Source: Puniceibacterium sp. IMCC21224 (GTDB lineage: Bacteria > Pseudomonadota > Alphaproteobacteria > Rhodobacterales > Rhodobacteraceae). Taken from it: a stretch of DNA of 64,000 bases. The notes beneath the pieces are model-generated. The model saw only the letters and a program-made list of their open reading frames with translations. It searched no databases and was not told where the DNA came from. The DNA lies in the NCBI RefSeq assembly GCF_001038505.1, contig NZ_LDPY01000001.1, forward strand, positions 3,782,001-3,846,000, in the 5' to 3' direction. The stretch's first letter is position 1. Each line of letters starts with the position of its first letter. A program made the translations under genes and the position numbers. Shown here piece after piece: positions 1-9,513 of this stretch.

Positions 1-1317
1 CGGTTGGAATCCGATCTGGCCCGCCGCGCCCCTGATGGGCTGAAGCTGGCAATGGCACTGTCCGCCCCGCGCCCCGTCATCACCCCATTCACGCTGCGGT
101 TTTTGATCACGCCGGACGGCGCGCGGTTCGACGCGTGCTCGGCCAACACAGAAGAAGGCCGCAGCCGCATTCTTGCCGCAGCGGCGCAGGCGGGGCTGCA
201 AGGCAAGGCCACGTGCACCATCGGACTGGGTGTGCCGACCCATCGCTGGGCCGAAGCGGTCGAAATGAGCATCGCGGCCCTGGCCAAGCTCGGGGGGGAG
301 TCGCTGACCATCTCAAACGCGGATGTGACGCTGATCGCACCCGAAGGGACCGACCCGGACCTGTTTGACCAAACCATCGGCGGGCTTGAAAACGCGCTGC
401 CGCCGGTTTTTGCACTGAACGCAGTGCTGCCAGAAATCCCCGAGGTCAAGGCAGATCAGGGCCCCCCGGAATTCACCGCGACGCTCAGCCCAGAAGGTGC
501 AGTGCAGCTGCGAGGGCGGATCAATTCCGAGATCGCCCGCACCACCGCTGAAAGCTATGCCCAGGCGCGGTTCGGCTCGTCCGTTGTGCGCACCACGGCC
601 CGGGTCGACACCGATCTGCCGCAGGACTGGTCGATGCGCGTGCTCGCCGGACTCGAGGCGCTGGCAATGCTGAACAATGGCGCAATGACCGTGACGTCCG
701 AAGCCGTGGCAGTCTCAGGCAATACCGGCAATTCCAGCGCCGGGGCCGAGGTCGCGGGCCTGCTGTCGGAAAAACTGGGCGAAGGTGCAGAGTTCAATAT
801 CGCCGTGGTCTATCAGGAAAAGCTGGATCGCTCGCTTGGCATTCCCACACCCGAAGAATGCGAAGCCAAGATCGTCGAGATCATCGGCGACCGCAAGATC
901 ACCTTTGAGCCTGGCGCCGCGACGCTCGACGCCTCTGCCAAGGATATCCTCGACGAAATCGCCGAGCTTCTGCAGCTTTGCGGCGATATCCCCCTTGAAA
1001 TTCAAGGACATACTGACAGCCAGGGCCGCGAAGTGATGAACGAACTTCTCAGCCAGGAACGGTCGCAGGCGGTTCTGGACGCGCTGCGCACCCGCCGGGT
1101 GCTGACTGCGTCCTACCGGGCGCGCGGCTATGGCGAAGATCAGCCCATCGCCGACAATGGCACCGAATCAGGCCGCGAGGCAAACCGCCGCATCGAATTC
1201 CACCTGATCCGGCCCGACCCGGTGCCGGAGACGGAAACCACACTCGAAACCATCGAAGATGAGGCCGCGGTCACCGAAACGCCCGCCACAGAGGACACCC
1301 CGGATGAACAGAACTGA
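1..1317 (+). CDS. OmpA-family outer-membrane protein, 5'-truncated by window edge
   Basis: At least 438 residues are visible and the frame is open to the window edge, so the true start lies upstream. The C-terminal part (about residues 285-405) is an OmpA-like peptidoglycan-binding domain. It has the phrase ITFEPGAATLDASAKDIL, then LEIQGHTDSQG and a closing NRRIEFHLI, which correspond to the family core TD-x10-LS-x2-RA-x5-L...NRRVE. The upstream portion has repeating segments of the LSPEGAVQLRGRI type that resemble BON-like or repeat modules, as in large Rhodobacterales OmpA proteins. An acidic Glu/Thr-rich tail ends the protein. It probably tethers the outer membrane to peptidoglycan. The next gene starts inside its last codons, so the two are likely cotranscribed. 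The domain call is firm; the role of the N-terminal part is not. Confidence 0.85.
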   Translation, partial: RLESDLARRAPDGLKLAMALSAPRPVITPFTLRFLITPDGARFDACSANTEEGRSRILAAAAQAGLQGKATCTIGLGVPTHRWAEAVEMSIAALAKLGGESLTISNADVTLIAPEGTDPDLFDQTIGGLENALPPVFALNAVLPEIPEVKADQGPPEFTATLSPEGAVQLRGRINSEIARTTAESYAQARFGSSVVRTTARVDTDLPQDWSMRVLAGLEALAMLNNGAMTVTSEAVAVSGNTGNSSAGAEVAGLLSEKLGEGAEFNIAVVYQEKLDRSLGIPTPEECEAKIVEIIGDRKITFEPGAATLDASAKDILDEIAELLQLCGDIPLEIQGHTDSQGREVMNELLSQERSQAVLDALRTRRVLTASYRARGYGEDQPIADNGTESGREANRRIEFHLIRPDPVPETETTLETIEDEAAVTETPATEDTPDEQN

Positions 1318-1630
1318 GTTTGTGGTCGCAACGGCTATCATCCTGTTTGTGGCTTTTTGCTTGGGGTGGTTCGCCAATTGGCTGATCCACCGCTTTACCC
1401 GCGTCAGTCAGGCCGATGTCGATCAGCTCGAACGGATGAGTCAGGAACTGCACGAGGCCGAGGAAACCCGCGATCAGGCGATCACCTACCTGCAACAGCG
1501 CGAGGCCGAGCTGACCAACCAGCTAGCCCAGACCGAAGCCGAGCTGACCGCGGCGATGGAGGGGTTGCGCGACGCCCGCTACGAGGCCGAAGAACTGCGC
1601 GCCTATGTCGAAAAGTACAGCGCCAGCTAA
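1304..1630 (+). CDS. Small inner-membrane anchored coiled-coil protein
   Basis: 108 residues, starting at an ATG that overlaps the last 14 bases of the OmpA gene. I chose this start because it leads straight into a hydrophobic segment (residues about 5-26, FVVATAIILFVAFCLGWFANW). A longer frame upstream would run deep into the previous gene. The rest is Glu/Ala/Gln-rich heptad sequence (about residues 35-105), predicted as one long coiled coil facing the cytoplasm or periplasm. No enzyme motif is seen. Overlap with the OmpA-family gene suggests an accessory envelope role for that protein, but this is inference. I do not recognise a named family. Confidence 0.75.
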   Translation: MNRTEFVVATAIILFVAFCLGWFANWLIHRFTRVSQADVDQLERMSQELHEAEETRDQAITYLQQREAELTNQLAQTEAELTAAMEGLRDARYEAEELRAYVEKYSAS

Positions 1631-1759
1631 GCCCGATTCTGGCCGCCGGCCTGTCGGGCGGCTTGCGTCGCCGCGAACCCTGTCGGAAAATGCCCAAAGA
1701 GACGCCGAGAACGTGGGGACGCTCTATGTCAGTGAACACTCGCGCCACGATAGATCACC

Positions 1760-2977
1760 ATGACTGACGCGCTTGTCATCGGCGGCGGGCCGGCCGGGCT
1801 GATGGCAGCGCAGGCGCTTCTGGAGGCTGGCCGCAAGGTGATCCTGACCGAGGCCAAGCCGTCTCTGGCGCGCAAACTTCTGATGGCTGGCAAATCGGGC
1901 CTGAACCTAACCAAATCCGAGGCCGCCGATCAGTTTCTAACCGCTTACGGCAGCGGCGCGGAGCGGCTGGCGCCAATGCTGGCTGCGTTCGGTCCGGCGC
2001 AGGTTTCGGAGTGGGCCACAGATCTGGGTCAGCCGCTCTTTACAGGGTCGACTGGACGAGTCTTTCCATCGGCGATGAAGGCATCGCCGTTGCTGCGCGC
2101 CTGGCTGCTGCGCCTGAGTGGGCTGGGGTTGCAGACGCGCACCCGGTGGCGCTGGACGGGTTGGGACAACAACACGGTCATGTTCGACACTCCCGACGGC
2201 GTTGAGATGCTGCACCCCGCGGTCACGGTGCTGGCTTGCGGCGGCGCGAGTTGGGCGCGCTTGGGATCAGACGGCGCTTGGGCGGATTGGCTGCGATCGG
2301 CGGGGATCGACCTTGCACCGTTTCAATCGGCCAATTCCGGGCTGTCCGTGGCGTGGTCCGGACATATGGCAGCGCATTTTGGCAGCCCGCTCAAGAATAT
2401 CGCGCTGCATGCAGGGGATATGTCCAGCACCGGCGAGGCGGTGATTTCATCCCGTGGGCTTGAAGGCGGAGGGGTTTATCCCCTGTCCCCGGTGTTGCGA
2501 CAAGGGGCAGCGCTGATGATCGACCTCGCGCCCGCGCTGGATCACGCGGCATTGACGACCCGCCTGTCCCGGCCACGCGGCAAACAAAGCCTATCGAACC
2601 ACCTGCGCAAAACCCTGCGTCTTGGCCCTGCGGCGCAGGCGCTGGTGCAGGAATGTGCCCGTCCGCTGCCGTCAGAACCCGCAGTGCTCGCTCAGTTACT
2701 CAAGGCGCTACCGATGCCGCATCAGGGCCTGCGTCCGCTGGACGAGGCAATCTCGACCGCCGGAGGGGTGCCATTTGAGGCTATGGATGACAGCCTGATG
2801 CTGAATACCCGTCCCGGCACCTTTTGCGCCGGGGAGATGCTGGATTGGGAGGCGCCGACCGGGGGATATTTGCTCACTGCGTGCCTTGCCACTGGCTTCT
2901 GGGCCGGGCGACATGCCGCTCAGTACGGGTTGGCCAACGGCCGTGTCAGCGCCGCGCCAGCATCGACAGCCGGATAA
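1760..2977 (+). CDS. HI0933/BaiN-like FAD-dependent flavoprotein (TIGR03862-type)
   Basis: 405 residues. The N-terminus carries a Rossmann FAD-binding motif (VIGGGPAGLMAAQALLEAG, residues 6-24), followed by the segment LLMAGKSGLNLTKSE. That segment is typical of the HI0933/BaiN/YhiN family of putative NAD(P)/FAD oxidoreductases. The C-terminal FAD-closing motif GEMLDWEAPTGGYLLTACLA is also present. The family is widespread in proteobacteria, but its physiological substrate is poorly known; some relatives act on steroid enoyl substrates. The gene stands alone. Its 3' end overlaps the convergent holA by 32 bases, so the two transcripts are antisense at their ends. Family call is confident; reaction is unknown. 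Confidence 0.88.
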   Translation: MTDALVIGGGPAGLMAAQALLEAGRKVILTEAKPSLARKLLMAGKSGLNLTKSEAADQFLTAYGSGAERLAPMLAAFGPAQVSEWATDLGQPLFTGSTGRVFPSAMKASPLLRAWLLRLSGLGLQTRTRWRWTGWDNNTVMFDTPDGVEMLHPAVTVLACGGASWARLGSDGAWADWLRSAGIDLAPFQSANSGLSVAWSGHMAAHFGSPLKNIALHAGDMSSTGEAVISSRGLEGGGVYPLSPVLRQGAALMIDLAPALDHAALTTRLSRPRGKQSLSNHLRKTLRLGPAAQALVQECARPLPSEPAVLAQLLKALPMPHQGLRPLDEAISTAGGVPFEAMDDSLMLNTRPGTFCAGEMLDWEAPTGGYLLTACLATGFWAGRHAAQYGLANGRVSAAPASTAG

Positions 2978-3971
2978 AGGCCCGTTCGACCAACGCCATT
3001 GTCGGCGCGTGCTGCCCGGCGGAACGCAGCTCAAGATCTGTATCGGTCAGCACGCCCAACGCCATCTCAAGCTTGGTCATACCCCACCCCTGCGCCTGAC
3101 GCTGCATGACTTCGCGGCGGGGACCAAAAATCGGCGGGCGGGCACGGGCAATGCCCTGCGCCGGACCGCCGGGATCCGACGCCGCAGCATATAGCGCCCG
3201 AAAATGCCGAATCGCCATGATCACCAGCGTCACCGCATTGCTGCCCTGCGCCTGTAGCCGTGCCATCACCGGCCCGATCTCGGCGGTGCGGCCTTCGGCG
3301 ACGACATTCAGCACCTCATCCACCGCCGCCTCGGTCGAAGACGGCGCACATAGCGCCACCTCGGTCGGAGTCAGCGGTGCGGTATCTCCTAATTTATAGA
3401 GCGCGACCTTTTCCACCGTCTGGCGAAAGTCACCGGGATCAAGCGTGCGCGCCAGCGCCGTCAGCGCATCCATGGCGCTGCGGTCGACCTCGCGGAGGCC
3501 AGAGCGGGCCAAATCCGCCTCGATTTCGGCACGAGATGGCGGATCGTTGTAAATCCCGACGGCATAGGCCGTTTTGTGCCCCTCGAACAGCTTGCGCAGG
3601 GCAGACGTCGCCTTGAGCGCGCCCGCCGTAACAATGATCTGCGCATCGCCGGGCTGCCAGTCCTCAAGCGCGGCAGCGACAGGTTTGGCCAGACCATCAG
3701 CGGCATCTTCAACAAAGGCAACGCGGGGACCGGGGAAAAAGCTCTGTGCCTTGACCGCGTCAAGCAGCATCGCGGGATCTTTGCGCAAATCACCTCCGAG
3801 GAGTCTGGTCAGCCGCATTTCGGTTTCGCCCTCGGGACCGATCAGGGCCGCGATGACCTGCTGACGTTTCAGGGCGACACGCATCGCATCCTCGCCATAG
3901 ATCAGCAGGCCGGTTTTGTCCGGATCAGGCCGCGCGAAATAGGCGGGCGCATCACGGGGGCTCAGCTTCAT
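2946..3971 (-). CDS. holA: DNA polymerase III subunit delta
   Basis: 341 residues, the usual size for HolA. It belongs to the clamp-loader complex and opens the beta sliding clamp during replication. The N-terminus ([17 protein letters not shown]...LLIYGEDAMRVALKRQQV) has the alphaproteobacterial HolA pattern, with a degenerate AAA+ fold lacking a functional Walker A. The segment NAVTLVIMAIRHFRALYAAA in the C-terminal collar domain is also characteristic. The start codon overlaps the lptE stop by 4 bases (ATGA), so it is the last gene of a leuS-lptE-holA operon. This order is common in alphaproteobacteria. Confidence 0.92.
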   Translation of the reverse strand: MKLSPRDAPAYFARPDPDKTGLLIYGEDAMRVALKRQQVIAALIGPEGETEMRLTRLLGGDLRKDPAMLLDAVKAQSFFPGPRVAFVEDAADGLAKPVAAALEDWQPGDAQIIVTAGALKATSALRKLFEGHKTAYAVGIYNDPPSRAEIEADLARSGLREVDRSAMDALTALARTLDPGDFRQTVEKVALYKLGDTAPLTPTEVALCAPSSTEAAVDEVLNVVAEGRTAEIGPVMARLQAQGSNAVTLVIMAIRHFRALYAAASDPGGPAQGIARARPPIFGPRREVMQRQAQGWGMTKLEMALGVLTDTDLELRSAGQHAPTMALVERAFIRLSMLARR

Positions 3972-4468
3972 GTCGACCCGTCAGTTCCGGTCAGATCGGG
4001 CGACAGCAGAATCAGCTGGTCGATGATCCGATCTGCCAGCATCACCATCAACTGCGCTGTCGCATTGCGCTGCGAGGCCAGAATAGACACATTCGACCCG
4101 GTGGCGGAATAACCGGTAAAGGCGACGATCTGACGATCCGCCAGTGCAACACCCGTGGCATCGCGCAGAGTGTAATTCGCCCGCCCCAGCAGCCGCGTCC
4201 GAGTCGTCGATCCGTCCGAGGCGATGGCCTGCCCTTCGCTGTCGACTTCGATCACAACCGACAGCGTATAGCGCCCGCCGGTGCTGCGACCCAGCCGCTC
4301 TTCGATCCGCTGGGTCAGCAAATACGCCTCGTGGGTGTCGGGGGCGTCGACCAGAACCTGCCCCTGCAACCGATGTGCCGCCCCTTGCGGACCATAGGCA
4401 GGCGTGAACCCGCAAGCCCCCAGAGCCAGCGCAGACAACAGGAACAGGCGGCGGTTAGATGACGACAT
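3968..4468 (-). CDS. lptE: LPS-assembly lipoprotein LptE
   Basis: 166 residues with a lipoprotein signal: Arg-rich start ([20 protein letters not shown]) and a lipobox LGAC with Cys19 as the likely lipidated residue. LptE plugs the LptD barrel and helps deliver lipopolysaccharide to the cell surface. The mature part shows the LptE pattern (GFTPAYGP near the Cys, [24 protein letters not shown]). It starts 14 bases inside the 3' end of leuS and ends in a 4-base overlap with holA. The leuS-lptE-holA arrangement supports the call beyond the weak sequence conservation of the family. Confidence 0.88.
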   Translation of the reverse strand: MSSSNRRLFLLSALALGACGFTPAYGPQGAAHRLQGQVLVDAPDTHEAYLLTQRIEERLGRSTGGRYTLSVVIEVDSEGQAIASDGSTTRTRLLGRANYTLRDATGVALADRQIVAFTGYSATGSNVSILASQRNATAQLMVMLADRIIDQLILLSPDLTGTDGST

Positions 4469-7019
4469 TCACAATCCGTCCGGGCACAACGATCAGTTTC
4501 TTGGGCTGGGTGCCGTCCAGCGCCTTGACCACAGCATGATGCGCCAGCGCCAGGGTTTCAACCTCGGCCTTGGGCATATCGCGGGGCACGGTGATTTCGC
4601 CGCGCCGTTTGCCGTTGACCTGAATCGGCAGGGTCACGCTGTCTTCGACCATCATTGCAGGGTCCGCCTGCGGCCATGGTGCCTTGGCCACCAGGCCCTC
4701 TCCACCCAGAAGCTGCCAGATTTCCTCGGACAGATGCGGGGTCATTGGCGCCATGAGCTGTGCCAGAACCTTGGCGGCTTTGCGTTTGGCAATCGCGCCG
4801 GCGTCAGATTTCTGCAAGGCGCTGGTAAAGGCATAAAGCCGCGCGATCGACGCGTTGAAGCCAAAGGATTCGACCCCCATCGTGACATCGTGGGTGGCCT
4901 TGTGCATTTCACGCAGCAACGCCTCGTCCTCACCGGGTCTGCCTTTGGTGTCACCTACCGCGGCGATCTCGGACGCGATACGCCAGACACGGGCCAGATG
5001 TTTCGAGGTCGCCTCTGCCCCGGCGGCGGTCCATTCCACATCCCGTTCGGGCGGGCTGTCGGACAGCACGAACCAGCGGGCGGAATCCGCGCCGTACTGG
5101 CTGATGATTTCGACCGGATCGACCACGTTGTTCTTAGACTTGGACATCTTGGCCGAGGGGATCACCTGCACCTCCGCGCCGCTGTCCTTCAGCACCATCT
5201 TGCCGTCACGCGGTTCAACCTCTTTGGGATAGTGATACTGCGGGCGGCCATCGTCGCGGGTGGTCTGGTAGATCGCGTGCGTCACCATGCCTTGGGTAAA
5301 CAGCGCGTCGAACGGTTCAACCGCCGAGGCGGGCAGATGCCCAGTCTTGTGCATCGCGCGGGCAAAGAACCGGGCATAAAGCAGGTGCAAAATCGCATGC
5401 TCGACTCCGCCGATATACTGATCAACGTTCATCCAATACGACGCCTCATCCGGGTCGGTCGGTGTGGTGGCGTTGGGCGATGTGAAGCGGGCGAAATACC
5501 ACGAGCTGTCGACAAAGGTGTCCATCGTGTCGGTTTCACGCTTGGCCGGTTTGCCACAAGCCGGGCAGGCGCAGCTGCGCCAGGCGTCGTGCCGATCCAG
5601 CGGATTGCCGGGGATGTCGAAACTGACATCGTCAGGCAGCTTGACGGGCAGATTTTCCTTTTTCTCAGGCACCACGCCACAATCGGCGCAATGCACCACC
5701 GGAATCGGGCAACCCCAGAACCGTTGCCGCGACAGGCCCCAATCGCGCAGGCGGAATTTTGTCACGCCTTGCCCGACGCCGTTCGATTCGCAAAATGCAA
5801 TGGCGGCGTCGATGCCTTCGGTCCCGGTCTGCCAGGCCTCACCAGCAAAGCCTTTGACATAAAAGACCTGTTCAGTCTTGGTCGGCACATACGCGACTTG
5901 CAGTTCGGTCGGGCTCTCCTCGGACGGCAGATAGGTTGCGACGATGGGCAGGTCATATTTGGTGGCAAAGTCGAAATCGCGCTGGTCATGCGCCGGGCAG
6001 CCAAAGATCGCGCCGGTGCCGTAATCCATCAGGATAAAGTTCGCCACGTAGACCGGCAATTCCCAAGCGGTGTCAAAGGGATGACGGACACGCAAGCCAG
6101 TGTCAAAGCCGCGCTTTTCGGCTTTTTCCATCTCTTCCTCGGACGTACCCATGCGGCGGCACTCAGCGTTGAACGCGGCCAGTTCGGCGTTGTCCTTTTC
6201 AAGCTGCTTGGCCAGCGGGTGGTCCGGCGAGATGCCAACAAAGGATGCGCCCATCAGCGTGTCGGGACGTGTGGTATAGACCTCAATCCGGTCAAAACCC
6301 TCAGGCGCGTCGATGGTGGAAAAGGCGAATTGCAGCCCGCGCGATTTACCGATCCAGTTGGCCTGCATCAGCTTGACCTTGGCCGGCCAGTTGTCGAGCC
6401 CGTCGAGCGCAGTCAGCAGATCATCGGCCATGTCCGAGATTTTAAAGAACCACTGCGTCAGTTCGCGCCGTTCCACAACGGCACCCGACCGCCAGCCGCG
6501 CCCATTCTCAACTTGTTCGTTGGCCAGAACGGTCATGTCGACCGGATCCCAGTTCACCACCGCGTTCTTGCGGTAGACCAGCCCGGCATCAAGCATATCA
6601 AGGAAAAGCGCCTGCTGCTGGCCGTAATATTCCGGGTCACAGGTCGCGAATTCGCGGCTCCAGTCCAGCGATAGGCCCAGTTTTTTGAACTGCGCCTTCA
6701 TCGACGCAATGTTGCCGTAGGTCCAGTCACCCGGATGCACATTGCGCTCAATTGCGGCATTCTCGGCCGGCAGGCCAAAGGCGTCCCAACCCATGGGATG
6801 CAGCACGTTGTGCCCGGTCGCCAGTTTGTAGCGCGCCACGACATCGCCCATCGTGTAGTTGCGCACGTGGCCAATGTGCAGATTTCCCGACGGATAAGGG
6901 AACATCTCGAGCACATAGTATTTCGGTTTGTCGTCAGACCGGCGGGCCTGAAAGGTCAGGGCATCATCCCAGGCCTTTTGCCACTTCGGCTCGATCTCGG
7001 CGGGGTCATAGCGCGACAT
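4455..7019 (-). CDS. leuS: Leucyl-tRNA synthetase
   Basis: 854 residues. It charges tRNA-Leu with leucine, with editing by the CP1 domain. The class I HIGH motif is seen as [18 protein letters not shown] and the KMSKS motif as [14 protein letters not shown]. The CP1 editing insert includes the usual [21 protein letters not shown] phrase. The start is the second of two adjacent ATG codons, which gives [14 protein letters not shown], the normal LeuS N-terminus. An AAAGGAA ribosome site lies 6-8 bases upstream. The frame stays open for 37 more codons upstream but without family similarity. It is the first gene of the leuS-lptE-holA operon. Confidence 0.97.
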   Translation of the reverse strand: MSRYDPAEIEPKWQKAWDDALTFQARRSDDKPKYYVLEMFPYPSGNLHIGHVRNYTMGDVVARYKLATGHNVLHPMGWDAFGLPAENAAIERNVHPGDWTYGNIASMKAQFKKLGLSLDWSREFATCDPEYYGQQQALFLDMLDAGLVYRKNAVVNWDPVDMTVLANEQVENGRGWRSGAVVERRELTQWFFKISDMADDLLTALDGLDNWPAKVKLMQANWIGKSRGLQFAFSTIDAPEGFDRIEVYTTRPDTLMGASFVGISPDHPLAKQLEKDNAELAAFNAECRRMGTSEEEMEKAEKRGFDTGLRVRHPFDTAWELPVYVANFILMDYGTGAIFGCPAHDQRDFDFATKYDLPIVATYLPSEESPTELQVAYVPTKTEQVFYVKGFAGEAWQTGTEGIDAAIAFCESNGVGQGVTKFRLRDWGLSRQRFWGCPIPVVHCADCGVVPEKKENLPVKLPDDVSFDIPGNPLDRHDAWRSCACPACGKPAKRETDTMDTFVDSSWYFARFTSPNATTPTDPDEASYWMNVDQYIGGVEHAILHLLYARFFARAMHKTGHLPASAVEPFDALFTQGMVTHAIYQTTRDDGRPQYHYPKEVEPRDGKMVLKDSGAEVQVIPSAKMSKSKNNVVDPVEIISQYGADSARWFVLSDSPPERDVEWTAAGAEATSKHLARVWRIASEIAAVGDTKGRPGEDEALLREMHKATHDVTMGVESFGFNASIARLYAFTSALQKSDAGAIAKRKAAKVLAQLMAPMTPHLSEEIWQLLGGEGLVAKAPWPQADPAMMVEDSVTLPIQVNGKRRGEITVPRDMPKAEVETLALAHHAVVKALDGTQPKKLIVVPGRIVNVVI

Positions 7020-7143
7020 CATTTTTCCTTTGCTGCGCAACAGGCATCGGTGCTGGCCCCGGTTGATAGGTGGATGCGCCCCCATCGTCCAGTGCCTAGC
7101 GCCGCTTAGACGCCCCCGGTCCGCCACCATGCGTGCATAATTT

Positions 7144-7157
7144 GGTCAAACTTGACC
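7144..7157. promoter_or_regulatory. 14-bp palindrome between leuS and the CAP/RTX gene
   Basis: The sequence GGTCAAACTTGACC is an inverted repeat with arms GGTCAA and TTGACC separated by two bases. It sits in the 259-base gap between divergent leuS and the CAP/RTX gene, about 125 bases before each start. On the minus strand it falls between a TTGGAT and an AAATTA box, in the spacer of a possible leuS promoter. It could be an operator, but no regulator is identified and chance cannot be excluded. Confidence 0.3.
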
Positions 7158-7278
7158 GCTATCCAACAAGGGTTGCGGATCGTTCCCGTGACAATCAAGG
7201 TAATGTGACTGGTCGGCCTGGCGTTCCCACCGCCGCGCGACCCCCCCAAAGGGCACGCGACAGGAAAGAAATGACAGT

Positions 7279-9393
7279 ATGATGTACCCCTCTGCTTTCG
7301 AACAATACCTGCTTGAGCTGACCAATCAGGCGCGGATAGATCCGCAGGGTGAATTCGACCGACTGATCACCGATGCCGCGAATCAGGTTGGAGTGACGTC
7401 CGAGATCACTGCGGCGTTGCAGTATTTCGATGTCGATATGGATGTGCTGGCGACGCAGTTTGCCTCGCTCACTCCTGTGGCCCCGCTGGCCTGGAGCAGC
7501 GCACTCGCCACGGCCGCGGACGGCCATACCGCGCTACTGATCACGACGGACAGCCAGACCCACCAGACCCCTGGCGAAGCTGGCATTCTGGCGCGGGCGC
7601 AGGGCGCGGGATTTTCGGCCAACTACGTCTCTGAGAACGTCTACTCCTACGCCTATGATGCGCTATTCGCCTATGCCGGGTTCTTTATCGACTGGGGCAA
7701 CACCGCGACCGGGATTCAGACAAATGTCAGCCACCGGGTGAATATCATGAACCCGAGTGTCTATGAGGTCGGCATAGGGGCACGGGCTGAAAACGACAGC
7801 GCCACGGCCGTTGGCCCCTTTGTCGTGACCCAGGATTTTGGCCGCAACAACTCTTATCAGGCGCAGATCGTTGGCGTGGTCATTGATGACGCGGATGGCG
7901 ACGCCTTCTACGATATCGGCGAGGGGATGGGCGGCGTCACCGTCACTGTGACCCCAACCACGGGCAACGGCGGCAGTGTGACTACCTCCACCTGGAGCAG
8001 CGGAGGCTATCAAATTCAGGTCAGTGCCGGCACGTATACGGTCACCTTTTCCGGCGGTGGCCTGCTGGGACCAGTATCCGAGACCGTCACCATCGGCGCA
8101 TCCAACGTCAAGGTCGACGCGCTGGCCCCCGATACAGCCCCCGAGCCTGAGCCCGAAGACCTGAACCCCACCCTCAGCGTCAGCACCCGGACGGTCAGCG
8201 TGGCTGAAAACAGCACCGGCGCGCTTTTATCCCTCAGCGCAAGTGACCCTGAGGGCGGCGCGCTAAGCTACGCCATTTCCGGCGCCGATGCAGACCTGTT
8301 CCGCATCACCGGCAACACATTGTTCTTTTTGGCCGCTCCTGATTACGAATCGCCTCAGGATACTGGCGCAAACAATATCTACAACGTCACCCTCAGCGTG
8401 ACGGACCCCGGCGGTAACAGCGCCACTGCGGCTGTGGCCATCAGCGTGACCGACGCTGTCGAAATTGCTCCGACCCCGGTCACAAACCCCACGCCGATCA
8501 ACCCGGACCCGAAAGAGGCCGCAGGCCAGGTCGACCCTGTTCTACTAGCCGGGGACAATGGCCCGGACACTCTGATCGGCGGCGAGGGCGACGATACCCT
8601 TGCCGGTGCAGGCGGCAACGATGTGGTCAGTGGCAACGGTGGCAATGACAATATCTCTGGCTCGGACGGCAATGACACATTGTCGGGCGGCGCGGGTGAC
8701 GACCAGATCGGCGGTGGACTGGGGAACGACAGCATCACCGGTGGCACGGGCAACGATGCCATCGGGGCTGGACAGGGCGACGACTTTGCCGCGGGCGGCG
8801 AAGGGAACGATGTGGTCAATGGCGGTGCCGGGGATGACACGATCTTTGGCGAGGCTGGCAATGACACCGTTGGCGCCGGATTCAACGACGATGTGGTGTC
8901 GGGCGGCGCGGGTGATGATTCCCTTGGCGGCGGTTCCGGGCGCGATACGCTGTTCGGTCACGCCGGACGCGATGCCATCGGCGGCGGCGAAGGCGATGAC
9001 GAGATCGACGGCGGCGCCGACAACGATTTCCTCGCAGGGGGTGGGCGCAACGACATCGTGCGCGGCGGCACCGGGCAAGACACGATCAATGGCGGCGAGG
9101 GCAACGATACCCTGACGGGCGGCGCCGGGGCGGATGTCTTTGTGTTTAACAACTTCATCGCGGACGAAGTGGACCTGATCACCGATTTCCAGACCGGTGT
9201 CGACATGTTCCGTCTCAGCGGCATCGCCAACGCGCCGGGTAGCGGTCTGGCAGGCAAACTGGACGCGCTGGACGTGAGCGACATGATGATCAACGGGGTA
9301 GACGGGGCGTCGTTTACCTATGACGGCCACACAGTGCTGATCGCAGGTGTGTCCGCCGCGTCGCTTAGCCTCGACGATTTCATCTTTAGCTAA
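7279..9393 (+). CDS. Secreted CAP-domain / SdrD-B-like / cadherin-like / RTX protein
   Basis: 704 residues in four parts. Residues about 5-190 form a CAP (SCP-like) domain, with LTNQAR near the start, HQTPGEAG, SENVYSYAY and SHRVNIMNPSVYEVGIG. Residues about 195-275 look like an SdrD-B/Cna-type domain (VIDDADGDAFYDIGEGMGGV). Residues about 285-395 resemble a cadherin-like domain (SASDPEGGALSYAISGAD). Residues about 433-620 hold about 21 RTX nonapeptides of the GGxGxDxxx type, which bind calcium, followed by a C-terminal DLITDFQTGVDMFRLSG region. There is no Sec signal peptide. This suits type I secretion through the C-terminus after calcium-triggered folding outside the cell. No transporter genes are adjacent. 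It may act in surface interactions; the activity of the CAP domain is unknown. Confidence 0.9.
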   Translation: MMYPSAFEQYLLELTNQARIDPQGEFDRLITDAANQVGVTSEITAALQYFDVDMDVLATQFASLTPVAPLAWSSALATAADGHTALLITTDSQTHQTPGEAGILARAQGAGFSANYVSENVYSYAYDALFAYAGFFIDWGNTATGIQTNVSHRVNIMNPSVYEVGIGARAENDSATAVGPFVVTQDFGRNNSYQAQIVGVVIDDADGDAFYDIGEGMGGVTVTVTPTTGNGGSVTTSTWSSGGYQIQVSAGTYTVTFSGGGLLGPVSETVTIGASNVKVDALAPDTAPEPEPEDLNPTLSVSTRTVSVAENSTGALLSLSASDPEGGALSYAISGADADLFRITGNTLFFLAAPDYESPQDTGANNIYNVTLSVTDPGGNSATAAVAISVTDAVEIAPTPVTNPTPINPDPKEAAGQVDPVLLAGDNGPDTLIGGEGDDTLAGAGGNDVVSGNGGNDNISGSDGNDTLSGGAGDDQIGGGLGNDSITGGTGNDAIGAGQGDDFAAGGEGNDVVNGGAGDDTIFGEAGNDTVGAGFNDDVVSGGAGDDSLGGGSGRDTLFGHAGRDAIGGGEGDDEIDGGADNDFLAGGGRNDIVRGGTGQDTINGGEGNDTLTGGAGADVFVFNNFIADEVDLITDFQTGVDMFRLSGIANAPGSGLAGKLDALDVSDMMINGVDGASFTYDGHTVLIAGVSAASLSLDDFIFS

Positions 9394-9513
9394 GCACAGC
9401 CAGGTTGGGCGCAAATGCGTCATGGGGGCAGCCGCAATCTGCTGTCCCCCGCTTGGCCCCGGACGCATGCTGTGCCACAACCTGTTGGCACCCGGCAAAA
9501 AGGGCCCCCGGCG

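Noticed and set aside
4404..6674. 756-residue open frame on the plus strand opposite leuS
   Set aside because: It is an antisense shadow of leuS in high-GC DNA; its His/Arg/Gly-rich translation has no similarity and it overlaps a certain gene throughout.
8560..9140. Short direct repeats resembling a CRISPR array or minisatellite
   Set aside because: The 27-base period is the codon pattern of RTX nonapeptides; repeats are degenerate and coding.
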